This document shows positions 17,229 through 26,006 of a stretch of 64,000 bases of DNA, one piece after another; position 1 is the stretch's first letter, and the number at the start of each line of letters is the position of its first letter. Origin of the DNA: Desulfovibrionaceae bacterium (GTDB lineage: Bacteria > Desulfobacterota > Desulfovibrionia > Desulfovibrionales > Desulfovibrionaceae); NCBI GenBank assembly GCA_015709205.1, contig JACCQO010000008.1:90906-154905 (forward strand), read 5' to 3'. A model generated the notes under the pieces. It was not told the origin of the DNA. It worked only from the letters and a program-made list of their open reading frames with translations, and searched no databases. A program made the position numbers and the translations under genes.

Positions 17229-17256
17229 GACTAAAGACACGGAAAGCCTGTGTCAA
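17228..17256 (-). promoter_or_regulatory. Sigma-70 type promoter of the left catabolic operon
   Basis: On the minus strand TTGACA (17251-17256) is followed after 17 bases by TAGTCT (17228-17233). It lies 41 bases upstream of the GntR start codon in AT-rich DNA and overlaps the palindromic operator candidate. Confidence 0.5.
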
Positions 17257-18383
17257 GGTATTTTTACGAGGCCGCAAAAAATTGGAATTACTTTTGACTA
17301 CAGGATGTTGTGCTACGGAATGGCCCCCGCGGCAGGGCGCTGAACAGTCACGGAAACCAGCGCGACCCCGGGCGAGGATGCGCCCGGGGCGGGAACGCCA
17401 AGCCGGAGGCCGCCGCGGCCGACGGCGCGCCCCTCTCCTTATGGAGGGGGTTACGGCGGCCAGCGCCGCGACGGCCGGTCCGGGAGGAAGACGGCCGCCG
17501 TGTGGGGCGACAGCACCGTCTCGTCGAAGACAAGACGCCCTCTGCCGGAGCACTCGGCACACCATGCACGGCGACGCGGCGCTCTCGCGCCCCGCGAGGA
17601 CGGGAGCGCGCCGAATCCGCGAGCACGCAGGAAGAGCCGGGAATGGAATGGCCGCGTCGGGCCACCGTTGCGCGCCCACCTGGAATCCGGCCGCCCGCCG
17701 TCACCAGCCGGACGATCGGTTCGACATGGGCAACTCGCAGCCGAACGAAGAGGTCCGCTCGAACCAACGCACCAGGGGGAGAAAAATACGGCCCGCAATG
17801 CCGCCGAGGGCGTTGCGGAATTCCAGAACAATCCCTGCATGGCGACACATGGATATAGCGGTATTCACGCTTCAGCCACACTACTCCCATGCTTTTGTCA
17901 AATAAACAGCTCACGGCACAAGAAAGCGTTCCGTATAGAACGGATCGTTTCATGACTTGAAAAAAAGACAAGTCCCTCCATACGTTTCAGATGCAGTTGA
18001 GAAAGCCGCATGGGCTTCGGACAAATGGCCAGTTGCGTTGTTCCTTAGTGCCGCTCCAAAGGGGTCACGCCTTCTCTTGCAACCGGGTTTCGACGTGGGA
18101 AGCAGTACGCCGCCACTGCCGTATCGTCGAACTTATCGATACAATCGGCTTCGTGAACCCAGTATCGGAATGCACAGCAACCTCAACTTGCAATTAAAAA
18201 ATAATTCATCCGCACTGCAAAATGATGCATCATGCAGTTCGATGGGCGAAAACTGCGGCGCTGGTTCCAGGCCGCTCTCGCGAACAGGGATAGCGTGCCC
18301 CATCAGCCAAGCCGCCCGTATCCGCGTCCGGAAAACGAGGGACGGCAGGCGCCGACTCCAACGTCTTGAAAAGGAATTCCTCC
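17257..18383. other. 1.1-kb intergenic region without a supported gene
   Basis: Lies between the minus-strand regulator 1 and the plus-strand chemoreceptor. The left part (to about 17830) is GC-rich and its open frames look like random Arg/Pro/Ser-rich shadows. The right part is AT-rich and probably holds the chemoreceptor promoter. It contains a 12-bp perfect palindrome ATGATGCATCAT (18222-18233), a possible operator. A stem near 17431-17452 (CTCC-TTAT-GGAG, extended by CCCC/GGGG) has no T-run. Confidence 0.5.
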
Positions 18384-20489
18384 ATGGGCATCAGGGGCAA
18401 ACTCATAGCGGCAATCGTCATTCCCGTTATCGTCGGGGTCGCCATCGTCTCTCTGGCCGTTTCGCTGCAGATGAGGGAGACCGTGAATGAACTGAGCCTC
18501 GAATCGGCCAACCAGCAACTCGTGTTGGTGCAGAATTACGTGAACAAGATACTCGATGCGGCCAAAAACACGTCCGTCATGGTCGCCAACCTGGATGAAG
18601 CCAAGAACGCCGTGGGGAAATGGACGAAGTATTTCGAGTTGTCGGAGGCGACCCTGCCGGGGGCAGCCGCCGTCGACCCGTCCGAGATCACGCTCAACCG
18701 GCTGGCCAACGAATTCATGAAGGCCAATCCGGACTTCGCCTACGTCTACATGGGCTTTGAGGATGGGGGCTACACCCAGGACGGCAAGGAGATGATCAAC
18801 AACGATTACGACCCGCGAAAGCGTCCCTGGTACCAGCAGTGCATGGCCTCGTCCGCGGATTCGACCCTCCTCTCCGCGTACATCACCACCATGGGCGTGC
18901 CCAATATCGGATACACCACCAAGATCCGCAATGCCCAGGGCAAGGCGATAGGGGTCTCGGCCGTCGACATCAGCCTCGGCGGCCTGACCAAGATCATCGA
19001 GAGCATCCGCGTCGGCAAGACCGGATATGTCCTGCTCATCCAGAAAGATGGGAAGATCCTTTCCGACCCCCGCAACAAGGAAAACAACTTCAAGACGCTC
19101 GGCGAGCTTGGCGGCTCGGCCTACGGCCGCATTGCCAAAACCGGCGACGGCACCATGGACGACCTGGTGATCAACGGCGTCAGCTACGTCGCCGACGTGC
19201 TTGTCTCCAAGGAAACCGGGTGGAAGCTGGTCGCCCTGATCGACAAGAGTGAAATCTCCGAGGCCTCGAACAAGGCCCTGACCAGGGTGCTGCTCATCGG
19301 CGGCATCGCCATCCTCCTTTTCGGCGCCCTTGGGGGGGCGTACGTCACCATCGGAATCTACAAGCCCATCGGAACGCTCGTCGGCTTGACGCAGAAGATC
19401 GCGGCGGGAGATTTCAAGGCCCTGCCGGACAAGGTGACCTTCAAGTCCGAGCTGCTGACCCTTTTCGAGAATATGAAGATCATGGTGCAGGAACTGGTCC
19501 GCAACATCACCGCGGCCCAGGAGCACACCCGCATGGCCGAATTGGAGTCCGAGAAGGCCAGAAAGGCCACGGCCGAGGCCGAGGAGGCCAGGATGCAGGC
19601 CATGTCCGCCAAGCAGGAAGGGTTGTTGCAGGCCGCCGAGCGGGTGGAGACCGTCCTGGAACGCGTGGTCGACGCGGCGCAGGAGATGTCCGTCCAGTCC
19701 GACGAGTTCCTGAACGACGCCAGCAGGCAAAGCGAGCGTATCGCCTCCACGGCCACCGCAATGGAGGAGATGAACATGACCGTCCTCGAGATCGCCAGAA
19801 ACGCAAGCGACGCCGCAACCGCCGGCAAGCGGTCCCAGGAAAACGCCCGCAACGGGGCTCAGGTTGTCGAACAGTCGAGACTCGCCTTGGAGCAGACCGT
19901 GCAGGAGGTGGGCAACCTCAAGGCGCGCATGGGCGAACTGGACAACCAGGCCCAGAGCATCGGGGCCATCATCGGCGTGATCAACGACATCGCCGACCAG
20001 ACCAATCTTCTGGCGCTGAACGCCGCCATCGAGGCGGCCCGGGCCGGGGAGGCCGGGCGAGGCTTCGCCGTGGTGGCCGACGAGGTGCGCAAGCTCGCCG
20101 AGAAGACCATGAACGCGACCAAGGAAGTCTCTGCCTCCATCGGCGCCATTCAGAAGACGGCCGGGAACAACATCGTCACCATGGAATCCTTGTTCCATAA
20201 GATGGACGAGGCCGAAAAGAATTCCACGCAGTCCGGAGTGATGTTGCGGGAAATCGTGACGGGAGCGGAATCGAGCGCGTTGCAGATCCAGAGCATCGCC
20301 ACCGCTGCCGAAGAGCAGTCCGCGACCTCCGAGGAAATCAACCACTCCATCGAGGAGATCAACGGCATCACCATGGAAACCGCCAACAGGGCCCAGGAAT
20401 TCGCCTCGTCACTGCAGGCTCTTTCCCAGCAGGTGGCCGATCTCAAGGACATCGTCGAGGATCTCAAGACCGAAGGGGGGAGACGGTAG
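18384..20489 (+). CDS. Methyl-accepting chemotaxis protein with dCache_1 sensor
   Basis: Chemoreceptor of 701 residues: membrane helix (10-30), periplasmic double-Cache domain (about 35-300), second helix (about 305-330), HAMP, coiled coil, and the cytoplasmic signalling hairpin with its conserved tip ([27 protein letters not shown]). The sensor has YDPRKRPWY, followed 60 residues later by AVDISL; the Y/R/W/Y...D pattern resembles the ligand-carboxylate/amine pocket of amino-acid-binding dCache_1 domains. ATG 18384 follows AAGGA; an upstream TTG is ignored. It stands alone between two carboxylate catabolic operons, so its attractant may be their substrate, which is inference only. Confidence 0.94.
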   Translation: MGIRGKLIAAIVIPVIVGVAIVSLAVSLQMRETVNELSLESANQQLVLVQNYVNKILDAAKNTSVMVANLDEAKNAVGKWTKYFELSEATLPGAAAVDPSEITLNRLANEFMKANPDFAYVYMGFEDGGYTQDGKEMINNDYDPRKRPWYQQCMASSADSTLLSAYITTMGVPNIGYTTKIRNAQGKAIGVSAVDISLGGLTKIIESIRVGKTGYVLLIQKDGKILSDPRNKENNFKTLGELGGSAYGRIAKTGDGTMDDLVINGVSYVADVLVSKETGWKLVALIDKSEISEASNKALTRVLLIGGIAILLFGALGGAYVTIGIYKPIGTLVGLTQKIAAGDFKALPDKVTFKSELLTLFENMKIMVQELVRNITAAQEHTRMAELESEKARKATAEAEEARMQAMSAKQEGLLQAAERVETVLERVVDAAQEMSVQSDEFLNDASRQSERIASTATAMEEMNMTVLEIARNASDAATAGKRSQENARNGAQVVEQSRLALEQTVQEVGNLKARMGELDNQAQSIGAIIGVINDIADQTNLLALNAAIEAARAGEAGRGFAVVADEVRKLAEKTMNATKEVSASIGAIQKTAGNNIVTMESLFHKMDEAEKNSTQSGVMLREIVTGAESSALQIQSIATAAEEQSATSEEINHSIEEINGITMETANRAQEFASSLQALSQQVADLKDIVEDLKTEGGRR

Positions 20490-20548
20490 GGGTGGCGGCC
20501 GCCTGATCGCCCCGGCCGCAGCGGCTGCCCCGGGAGGACGAACGGGAT

Positions 20549-20569
20549 CCGGCTCCGGGCCGGAGCCGG
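20549..20569. terminator. Hairpin between convergent genes
   Basis: A perfect 10-bp inverted repeat CCGGCTCCGG-G-CCGGAGCCGG lies 60 bases after the chemoreceptor stop and 98 bases from the convergent regulator 2 stop. It lacks a T-run, so intrinsic termination is uncertain; it may act with Rho or only protect 3' ends. Confidence 0.35.
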
Positions 20570-20666
20570 GATTCGCCCCCAGCCAGCAGCCGAGGCCGTG
20601 CGGGCTTGCGCCCTTCCCGTCCGGGCGGCGCATGCCCTTCCGGGCCGGAGGGTCAAGACGGCATGG

Positions 20667-21314
20667 TCAGGAGGCGCGGATCAGGGCGTCGAGGGTGCCC
20701 TGGATGTGCGCGGCCAGACGGGCCTTGGCCGTCTGGTGTCGGCCGCCCTCCAGCAGGCCCAGGATGGCCTTGTGCTCCTCCACGGAGACCTTGCGGGTGC
20801 CGGGCAGGCGCAGGTACAGGACCTGGTAGCGCGCCATGGTCGAGCGCAGCTGGTTGTGGTAGTGGATGACCCACCTGTTGCCGCAGCAGCGCACCAGGCT
20901 GTTGTGGAAGCGGGACATCATGCTGAAATAGTCGAGCATGTCGACGGCGGTGGGATTTGCCGGAATCACGTAGTCCGCGTCCGCGGCCAGGGCCTCCTCC
21001 TCCTGGGAGAAGTCCGTGATGCCCTGCTCGCCGATGATGTCGATGGCCGCGCATTCGAGCATGATGCGCGCGCGGTAGATCTGCTCGCAGTCCTCGCGGG
21101 ACATGTCCGCCACGCGGCTGCCCCGGCGCGGGATGCTGAAGACCAGCTTTTCGCTCTCCAGCTTGCGGAAGGCCTCGCGCAGGGGCGGACGGCTGACCCC
21201 GAAACGCTCGGACAGCTCGATCTCGTTGAGCCGGCTGCCGGGCTCAAGGTTGCCCGTGATGATCTCTCGGCGCAGATGCTCCTGCACCATCTCCGAAACG
21301 CCTCGTATCTCCAT
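20667..21314 (-). CDS. GntR-family (FadR/FCD) transcriptional regulator 2
   Basis: Regulator of 215 residues with an N-terminal winged helix (RLNEIELSERFGVSRPPLREAFRKLESEKLV) and an all-helical FCD domain (His in RFHNSLV, VEEHKAI). It is a paralogue of regulator 1 with shared RPPLREAFR, RGSRVADMSREDCEQIYRAR versus KGVCVAETSVEDCEQVYRAR, and MARYQVLYLRLPG. ATG 21314 (MEIRGVSEMV) has GGGGAAGG upstream; the frame's first 39 residues to 21431 look non-coding. It is divergent from the PrpR-like activator gene, so it may control that gene and hence the sigma-54 operon beyond it. Confidence 0.92.
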   Translation of the reverse strand: MEIRGVSEMVQEHLRREIITGNLEPGSRLNEIELSERFGVSRPPLREAFRKLESEKLVFSIPRRGSRVADMSREDCEQIYRARIMLECAAIDIIGEQGITDFSQEEEALAADADYVIPANPTAVDMLDYFSMMSRFHNSLVRCCGNRWVIHYHNQLRSTMARYQVLYLRLPGTRKVSVEEHKAILGLLEGGRHQTAKARLAAHIQGTLDALIRAS

Positions 21315-21833
21315 ACCTTCCCCTTCGAAATCAGCGGCGGGCGATGTGGGCCGCCCCCCTCCCCGGACGTCCGGTTCGGCGCCCCGGGGCCGCCTCGCGG
21401 AAAATGCCGCGATCCGCCCCATGCTCCGCATCGGCCTTACTACACAAATTGCATGGTGTTGATCAAGTCAAGCGCAAAGAGGCCTGGTTGCCCGCCCGGC
21501 GCATTCCGTTTTCGTTTTTGACGAGAAGAAAGCGATGGGTGTACGGTGGCCGCAACCGCATCTGGGGGGCTTCCCCTCCCGGTCCGAGACGCGCCGCCGA
21601 CCTTGCGGACCGTCGCCACAGCGGCCCGCCCGCAGTCCGCCGCCGCGCCGAACCGTTCCGATCCTTTTCCCCCGGCCCGGACGCTCCGGAACGCGCGGCC
21701 GCATCAAGGAGTCGAACGTGCCGCATCGCCCCGCTCCCCGCCGCCTGGGACGCAACCTCTTCAAACGCCGCGCCGCGGACCGCCGCCCGTCGCGCACCGC
21801 GCCCTCTCCGGCCGGCCCCCGGGAGGCGACGCC
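21315..21833. other. Divergent intergenic region between regulator 2 and the PrpR-like activator
   Basis: No gene is supported here although frames are open by GC bias. An AT-richer patch at 21438-21470 holds TTGATCAA (21459-21466), a short palindrome that could be part of an operator or of a minus-strand promoter. The remaining GC-rich DNA up to the GTG start at 21834 would be leader. Confidence 0.35.
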
Positions 21834-23717
21834 GTGATCCGCATCGTCGTCATGAGCGTGCCCATGCTCTCCTCCCTGATCCGCAACCTGCAGTACACGC
21901 CCCCGCCCGACGTCTCCATCCGCCTGGTGGAGGCCTTTCTGGACGACGCCGTGAACCAGGCCCGGCGCATCGAGGAGGCCGGCGAGGTGGACGTCTTCGT
22001 CTCCGCGGGCAGCAACGCCCGGCTCCTAAGCGAGGTCGTGACCAAGCCCCTGGTGGAGGTCAGCGTCACGGGTTTCGACCTGCTGCACGCCTTCACCGCG
22101 GCCAAGAAATTCTCCGACACCGTGGCCGTGTTCACCTACCCGGACCAGATCGAGCACCTTTCCGGAACCCTGGACGTCCTGTCCCTGAGCGTGCGCACCG
22201 TGGAATACGACTTCGAGGACCTGACGCACATGGACCAAGCCCTGGACGCGTTGCAGGACCAGGGCATCCACACGATCATCGGCTCCAGCCTCATGGTCCA
22301 GATGGCCAAGCGCCGCGGCATGACGCCCGTGTTCATCTATTCCGGCGACAGCATGAAACGCGCCCTGGACCAGGCCATCCAGCTGGCCAAGTCCAACCAG
22401 CAGGAGGCCGACCGCTCCAAGCGGTTCGAGACCATCCTCGACTTCACCTACGGCGGGATCATCGGCACCGACGCCGAGGGCTGCATCACGGCCTTCAACC
22501 CCCCGGCCGAGCGCATCACCGGCATCGAGCGCGAAAAGGCCCTGGGCCGGTTCATCGGCGGCATCTTTCCGGGCCTCAGGCTCTCGCGGGTCGTGCACCT
22601 GCAGCAGCCCGAGCTCAACCAGATCGTCTCCGCGGGCAACAAGCAGATCCTGGCCAACTACATCCCGATCATCTCCGAGGGCGTGTTCACCGGCGCGGTG
22701 GTCACCTTCCAGGATTTCGGGGCCATCCAGGCGGCCGAGGAAAAGATCCGCAGCAAGATCTACAGCAAAGGCTTCCTGGTGCGCACCAGCCTGGAGAACA
22801 TCTACGGCCGCAGCCCGGCCCTGGAGCGCGCCAAGGAAAGCGCCCGGCTCTACGCCTCCAGCGGGGCGACCATCCTCATCCTCGGCGAGTCGGGCACGGG
22901 CAAGGAGCTCTTCGCCCGGGGCATCCACCGCGCCAGCGAGCGCAGCGACCAGCCCTTCGTGGCCATCAACTGCGGGGCCTTTCCCGAGCAGCTCCTGGAG
23001 AGCGAGCTCTTCGGCTACGACGAGGGCGCGTTCACCGGGGCGCGGCGCGGCGGCAAGAAGGGGCTCATCGAGATGGCCCACCACGGCACCCTGTTCCTGG
23101 ACGAGATCGCCGAAATGCCCACGGCCCTGCAGACGCGCATGCTCCGCGTGCTGGAGGAGCGCGAGGTCATGCACGTGGGCGGCGACCGGATCATCAACGT
23201 GGACATCCGCGTCATCGCGGCCACGAACAAGGACCTGGCCGCCCTGGTGCGCGCCGGGCAGTTCCGCGAGGACCTCTACTACCGCCTCAACGTCCTCAAC
23301 CTGCGCATCCCGCCCCTGCGCGAGCGGCCCGAGGACATCCCCCTGCTCGCGGCCCTGTTCCTGGCCGAGCTGCTGCCGGGCCTGCAGGCCGCGGCCATCC
23401 GCCGCCTGGCCGCCCACCCCTGCCTGCTGCGCTATTCCTGGCCCGGCAACATCCGCGAGTTCAAGAACTTCATGGAGCGCTTCGCCGTGCTCTCGCCCGC
23501 CTTTCCCGACGGCGAGGCCCTGCTGGCCTCGCTCTTCGACACCGCCGGGGAGGACGAATGCGCGGCCTCCGAGGTCATCGTGCGCGCCCTGCGCGAGGCC
23601 GGGGGCAATCGCGCCGAGGCCGCGCGCAAGCTGGGCATCAGCCGCACCACCCTGTGGCGCAAGATCAAGGGCCTGGGACACCTCGCCCCGCCCGCCGCGG
23701 ACACGCGCAACGGCTGA
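21834..23717 (+). CDS. PrpR-like sigma-54 dependent activator
   Basis: Enhancer-binding activator of 627 residues. Domains in order: PrpR_N-type sensory domain (about 1-175), PAS domain (about 195-310, FETILDFTYGGIIGTDAEGCITAFN), AAA+ domain (about 325-560) with Walker A GESGTGKE near 350, the sigma-54 contact loop GAFTGA near 397 and Walker B GTLFLDEIAEMP, then a Fis-type HTH (GGNRAEAARKLGISRTTLWRKIKGL). GTG 21834 is preceded by GGGAGG at seven bases; ATG 21852 is an alternative. The PrpR_N domain in PrpR binds methylcitrate and in relatives other propionate- or carboxylate-pathway intermediates. A near-perfect sigma-54 promoter lies 100 bases downstream, in front of the lyase/TRAP/LeuCD operon that it should activate. 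Confidence 0.93.
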   Translation: MIRIVVMSVPMLSSLIRNLQYTPPPDVSIRLVEAFLDDAVNQARRIEEAGEVDVFVSAGSNARLLSEVVTKPLVEVSVTGFDLLHAFTAAKKFSDTVAVFTYPDQIEHLSGTLDVLSLSVRTVEYDFEDLTHMDQALDALQDQGIHTIIGSSLMVQMAKRRGMTPVFIYSGDSMKRALDQAIQLAKSNQQEADRSKRFETILDFTYGGIIGTDAEGCITAFNPPAERITGIEREKALGRFIGGIFPGLRLSRVVHLQQPELNQIVSAGNKQILANYIPIISEGVFTGAVVTFQDFGAIQAAEEKIRSKIYSKGFLVRTSLENIYGRSPALERAKESARLYASSGATILILGESGTGKELFARGIHRASERSDQPFVAINCGAFPEQLLESELFGYDEGAFTGARRGGKKGLIEMAHHGTLFLDEIAEMPTALQTRMLRVLEEREVMHVGGDRIINVDIRVIAATNKDLAALVRAGQFREDLYYRLNVLNLRIPPLRERPEDIPLLAALFLAELLPGLQAAAIRRLAAHPCLLRYSWPGNIREFKNFMERFAVLSPAFPDGEALLASLFDTAGEDECAASEVIVRALREAGGNRAEAARKLGISRTTLWRKIKGLGHLAPPAADTRNG

Positions 23718-23749
23718 CACGCGAATGTAACACTTTTTGGAACACACCC

Positions 23750-23757
23750 GTTGCAAC
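23750..23757. promoter_or_regulatory. Possible upstream activator site
   Basis: GTTGCAAC is a small perfect palindrome 60-67 bases upstream of the sigma-54 -24 element, at a distance usual for enhancer-binding proteins. A related GTTGCC occurs at about 23774. It is the best activator-site candidate in this short gap, but weak. Confidence 0.25.
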
Positions 23758-23816
23758 AGGCCGTTCCGGGTCCGTTGCCGACAAAACAACTCCAATTATT
23801 TCATAGCCCTGCCATA

Positions 23817-23832
23817 TGGCACGGGACTTGCT
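23817..23832 (+). promoter_or_regulatory. Sigma-54 promoter of the right catabolic operon
   Basis: TGGCACGGGACTTGCT matches the sigma-54 consensus TGGCACG-N4-TTGCW at every fixed position, with GG (23818-23819) and GC (23830-23831) ten bases apart. Transcription should start near 23843, 55 bases before the lyase start codon. The adjacent upstream gene is a sigma-54 activator. Confidence 0.88.
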
Positions 23833-23897
23833 CAAACTCCTTCCAAACACTTCGAAAAGGTGCATGCACTCGTCACCACCACGAAGGAAGGAGCGCA

Positions 23898-24779
23898 ATG
23901 TCGTACGAGAAGAAAACAACCCGTCTCCGGAACCTGGTCACCAGCAAGGAGTTCCTGCTGCTGCCGGGATGCTTCAACCCCCTTTCCGCACGCCTGGTCG
24001 AACAGGCCGGTTTCGCGGGCGCCTACATCACGGGCGCGGGCGTGGCCAGCAACCTGCTCGGCTACCCCGACATCGGCCTGGCCAGCCACGGCGAGGTCCT
24101 TTCCGCGGCCCGCTGCATCGCCCAGGTCACGGACATCCCCATGCTCTGCGACACGGACACCGGCTTCGGGAACGCCGTGAACGTGATCCGCACGGTGCGG
24201 GAGTTCGAGGCCGCGGGCATCGCGGGCATCCAGCTCGAGGACCAGCTGCATCCCAAGAAGTGCGGCCACACCGAGGGCAAGCTGCTCGTCTCCAAGGAGG
24301 AGATGGTCCAGAAGGTCAAGGCCGCCGTGGACACCAGGAAGGACCAGGACTTCGTGCTCGTGATCCGCACCGACGCCATCGCGGTCAACGGCCTGGACGA
24401 CGCCCTGGACCGCGCCGCCGCCTACGTGGAGGCCGGGGCCGACGTGATCTTCGTGGAGGCCCCGCAGAACGTCGAGCAGATGCGCCGCATCACCTCGACC
24501 ATCAAGGCCCCGCTCCTGGCGAACATGGTCGAGGGCGGCGGCAAGACGCCGATCCTGCCCGCCAAGGAGCTGGCCGAGCTGGGCTACAGCCTGGCCATCT
24601 ACCCCACGGCCCTGTGGATGTCCTCCATCAAGGCCATGCAGGAGGTGCTCGGCGTGCTCAAGGCCACCGGCACCTCCCTGGACTACGCCGAGCACATGGT
24701 CTCCTTTCAGGAGATGTTCGAGATCGTCGGGCGCTCCGCCTACGCGGAGCTGGAAAAGAAGTACGCGACCAAGTGCTGA
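23898..24779 (+). CDS. Isocitrate lyase/PEP mutase family C-C lyase (methylisocitrate or dimethylmalate lyase type)
   Basis: TIM-barrel lyase of 293 residues. Family landmarks: LLPGCFNPLSARLVEQAGF, LGYPDIGLASHGE, metal-site LCDTDTGFGN, GIQLEDQLHPKKCGH with the catalytic Cys in KKCGH, and EAPQNVEQM. Members cleave 2-methylisocitrate (PrpB), 2,3-dimethylmalate or oxaloacetate, usually giving pyruvate or a related keto acid. The LGYPDIGL and KKCGH(x)xGKLLV forms fit dimethylmalate lyase or oxaloacetate decarboxylase-like members at least as well as PrpB. AAGGAG precedes ATG 23898. It is the first gene of the sigma-54 operon; no citrate synthase-like prpC is present, so a plain methylcitrate cycle is unlikely. 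Confidence 0.88.
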   Translation: MSYEKKTTRLRNLVTSKEFLLLPGCFNPLSARLVEQAGFAGAYITGAGVASNLLGYPDIGLASHGEVLSAARCIAQVTDIPMLCDTDTGFGNAVNVIRTVREFEAAGIAGIQLEDQLHPKKCGHTEGKLLVSKEEMVQKVKAAVDTRKDQDFVLVIRTDAIAVNGLDDALDRAAAYVEAGADVIFVEAPQNVEQMRRITSTIKAPLLANMVEGGGKTPILPAKELAELGYSLAIYPTALWMSSIKAMQEVLGVLKATGTSLDYAEHMVSFQEMFEIVGRSAYAELEKKYATKC

Positions 24780-24811
24780 ACCCGTAACCGCAACAGAGAG
24801 CAGGAGACATC

Positions 24812-25831
24812 ATGAAGGCTTCATTCACCAAGACGATGCTGGCGTTGGGGACCTGCCTATTCCTCGTCTGCGGCGTGCTGCCGCAGGCCGCTCCGGCCGC
24901 AGACGTGGTCAAGATCACCATTCCCTGCCACATTCCCTCCAGCTACAAGGACATGTTCCCGCCCGTGAAGCAGTTCGTGGACCGCATCAACGAACTGGGC
25001 AAGGGCAAGCTGGAAGCCCAGCTCTACCATTCCGGGAGCCTGTACAAGGTCAAGGACATCGTCCCGGCCCTGATGAACGGTTCCTGTGAGATCGTCTTCC
25101 ACACCAGTTCCCACACCACGGGCAGTTGGCCCGAACTCGGCGGCCTGACCCTGCCCTTCCTCTACAAAAGCAACGACGACATCCAGGCCCGCTGGCACCA
25201 GGACGGCGCCCTGTTCAAGCTCGTCAAGGACGAGCTCGTCTCCAAGTACGACGTCCGCCTCCTGGGCGCGGGCATCACGGGGTCGCTGTGGCTGTGGACC
25301 ATCGACGGCAAGCCCGTGCGCACCCCCGCCGACCTCAAGGGCCTGAAGATCCGCACCACCGGCACGGTGGACGCCGACTTCATCAAGGCCTGCGGCGGCA
25401 CGCCCATCTTCCTGTCCTCCTCCGAAACCTACGAGGCCCTGCAGCGCGGCACCATCGACGGCCTGACCACCTTCCCCGGCGGCCTGCTCGGCCGCAACCT
25501 GGACGAGGTCCTGCGCTACGGCACCGAGATCAAGTGCGGCTGGGCCTACCAGATCTACACCGTCGAAAGCCTCTTCAAGAGCTGGCCCAAGGACGTCCAG
25601 GACGCCATCACCACGGCGGCCAAGGAATACGACGCGGCCATCTTCAAGAGCATGATGGACTACGAGAAGTCCACGGTCTTCCCGCGCATCGCCAAGACCG
25701 TGCAGATCGTCACGCCGGACGCCGCCGGACAGGCCGAGTTCGAGAAGATCGCCAAGGCGGTCTACCCGGTCTGGTCGGCGACCGTGAGCCCCGCCTTTGC
25801 CGAGAAGTTCATCGCTCTGAGCCAGCAGTAA
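24812..25831 (+). CDS. dctP: TRAP transporter periplasmic binding protein DctP
   Basis: Solute receptor of 339 residues with a signal peptide ending near AAPAA (residue 29). The carboxylate-binding Arg is in LKGLKIRTTG near residue 181, and the conserved ETYEALQRGTIDGL helix follows. ATG 24812 has AGGAG upstream, 32 bases after the lyase stop. It differs clearly from the binding protein of the left cluster (no Cys-rich loops), so the two importers probably take different acids. A strong stem-loop follows the gene and may raise the level of this subunit over the permease. Confidence 0.94.
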   Translation: MKASFTKTMLALGTCLFLVCGVLPQAAPAADVVKITIPCHIPSSYKDMFPPVKQFVDRINELGKGKLEAQLYHSGSLYKVKDIVPALMNGSCEIVFHTSSHTTGSWPELGGLTLPFLYKSNDDIQARWHQDGALFKLVKDELVSKYDVRLLGAGITGSLWLWTIDGKPVRTPADLKGLKIRTTGTVDADFIKACGGTPIFLSSSETYEALQRGTIDGLTTFPGGLLGRNLDEVLRYGTEIKCGWAYQIYTVESLFKSWPKDVQDAITTAAKEYDAAIFKSMMDYEKSTVFPRIAKTVQIVTPDAAGQAEFEKIAKAVYPVWSATVSPAFAEKFIALSQQ

Positions 25832-25873
25832 CTTCGCTCGCAGCGGCCGCAGCTTCAGCCTGCGGTCCACACC

Positions 25874-25909
25874 GGGGCGGGGAGTCTCCTCCCCGTGGCT
25901 CCCCGCCCC
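25874..25909 (+). other. Stable stem-loop between dctP and dctQ
   Basis: Perfect 11-bp stem GGGGCGGGGAG / CTCCCCGCCCC with a 14-base loop and no T-run, in the 175-bp gap between the binding-protein and permease genes. Such intercistronic hairpins commonly protect the upstream receptor mRNA, which is needed in excess. No gene lies in this gap. Confidence 0.6.
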
Positions 25910-26006
25910 CTCCTTCCGACGCACGCCGCCGAGGGCTCCCCGCCATGCGGCGGCCGGTACGACACATCAACCCGCCACACCGAGGCGATTTTCGGAGGGC
26001 TCCCCT

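Noticed and set aside
17310-17971. Frames on both strands in the gap before the chemoreceptor
   Set aside because: Residue composition is typical of noncoding GC-rich DNA (Arg/Pro/Ser), with no ribosome site and no recognisable domain.
21459-21466. TTGATCAA as the operator of regulator 2
   Set aside because: Eight-base palindrome with no extended symmetry and no match to the palindrome found at regulator 1; kept only as a remark in the intergenic entry.
23898-24779. Naming the operon a methylcitrate (prp) cycle
   Set aside because: The activator and lyase are Prp-like, but methylcitrate synthase and PrpD/AcnD are absent and two LeuCD pairs plus a TRAP importer are present.
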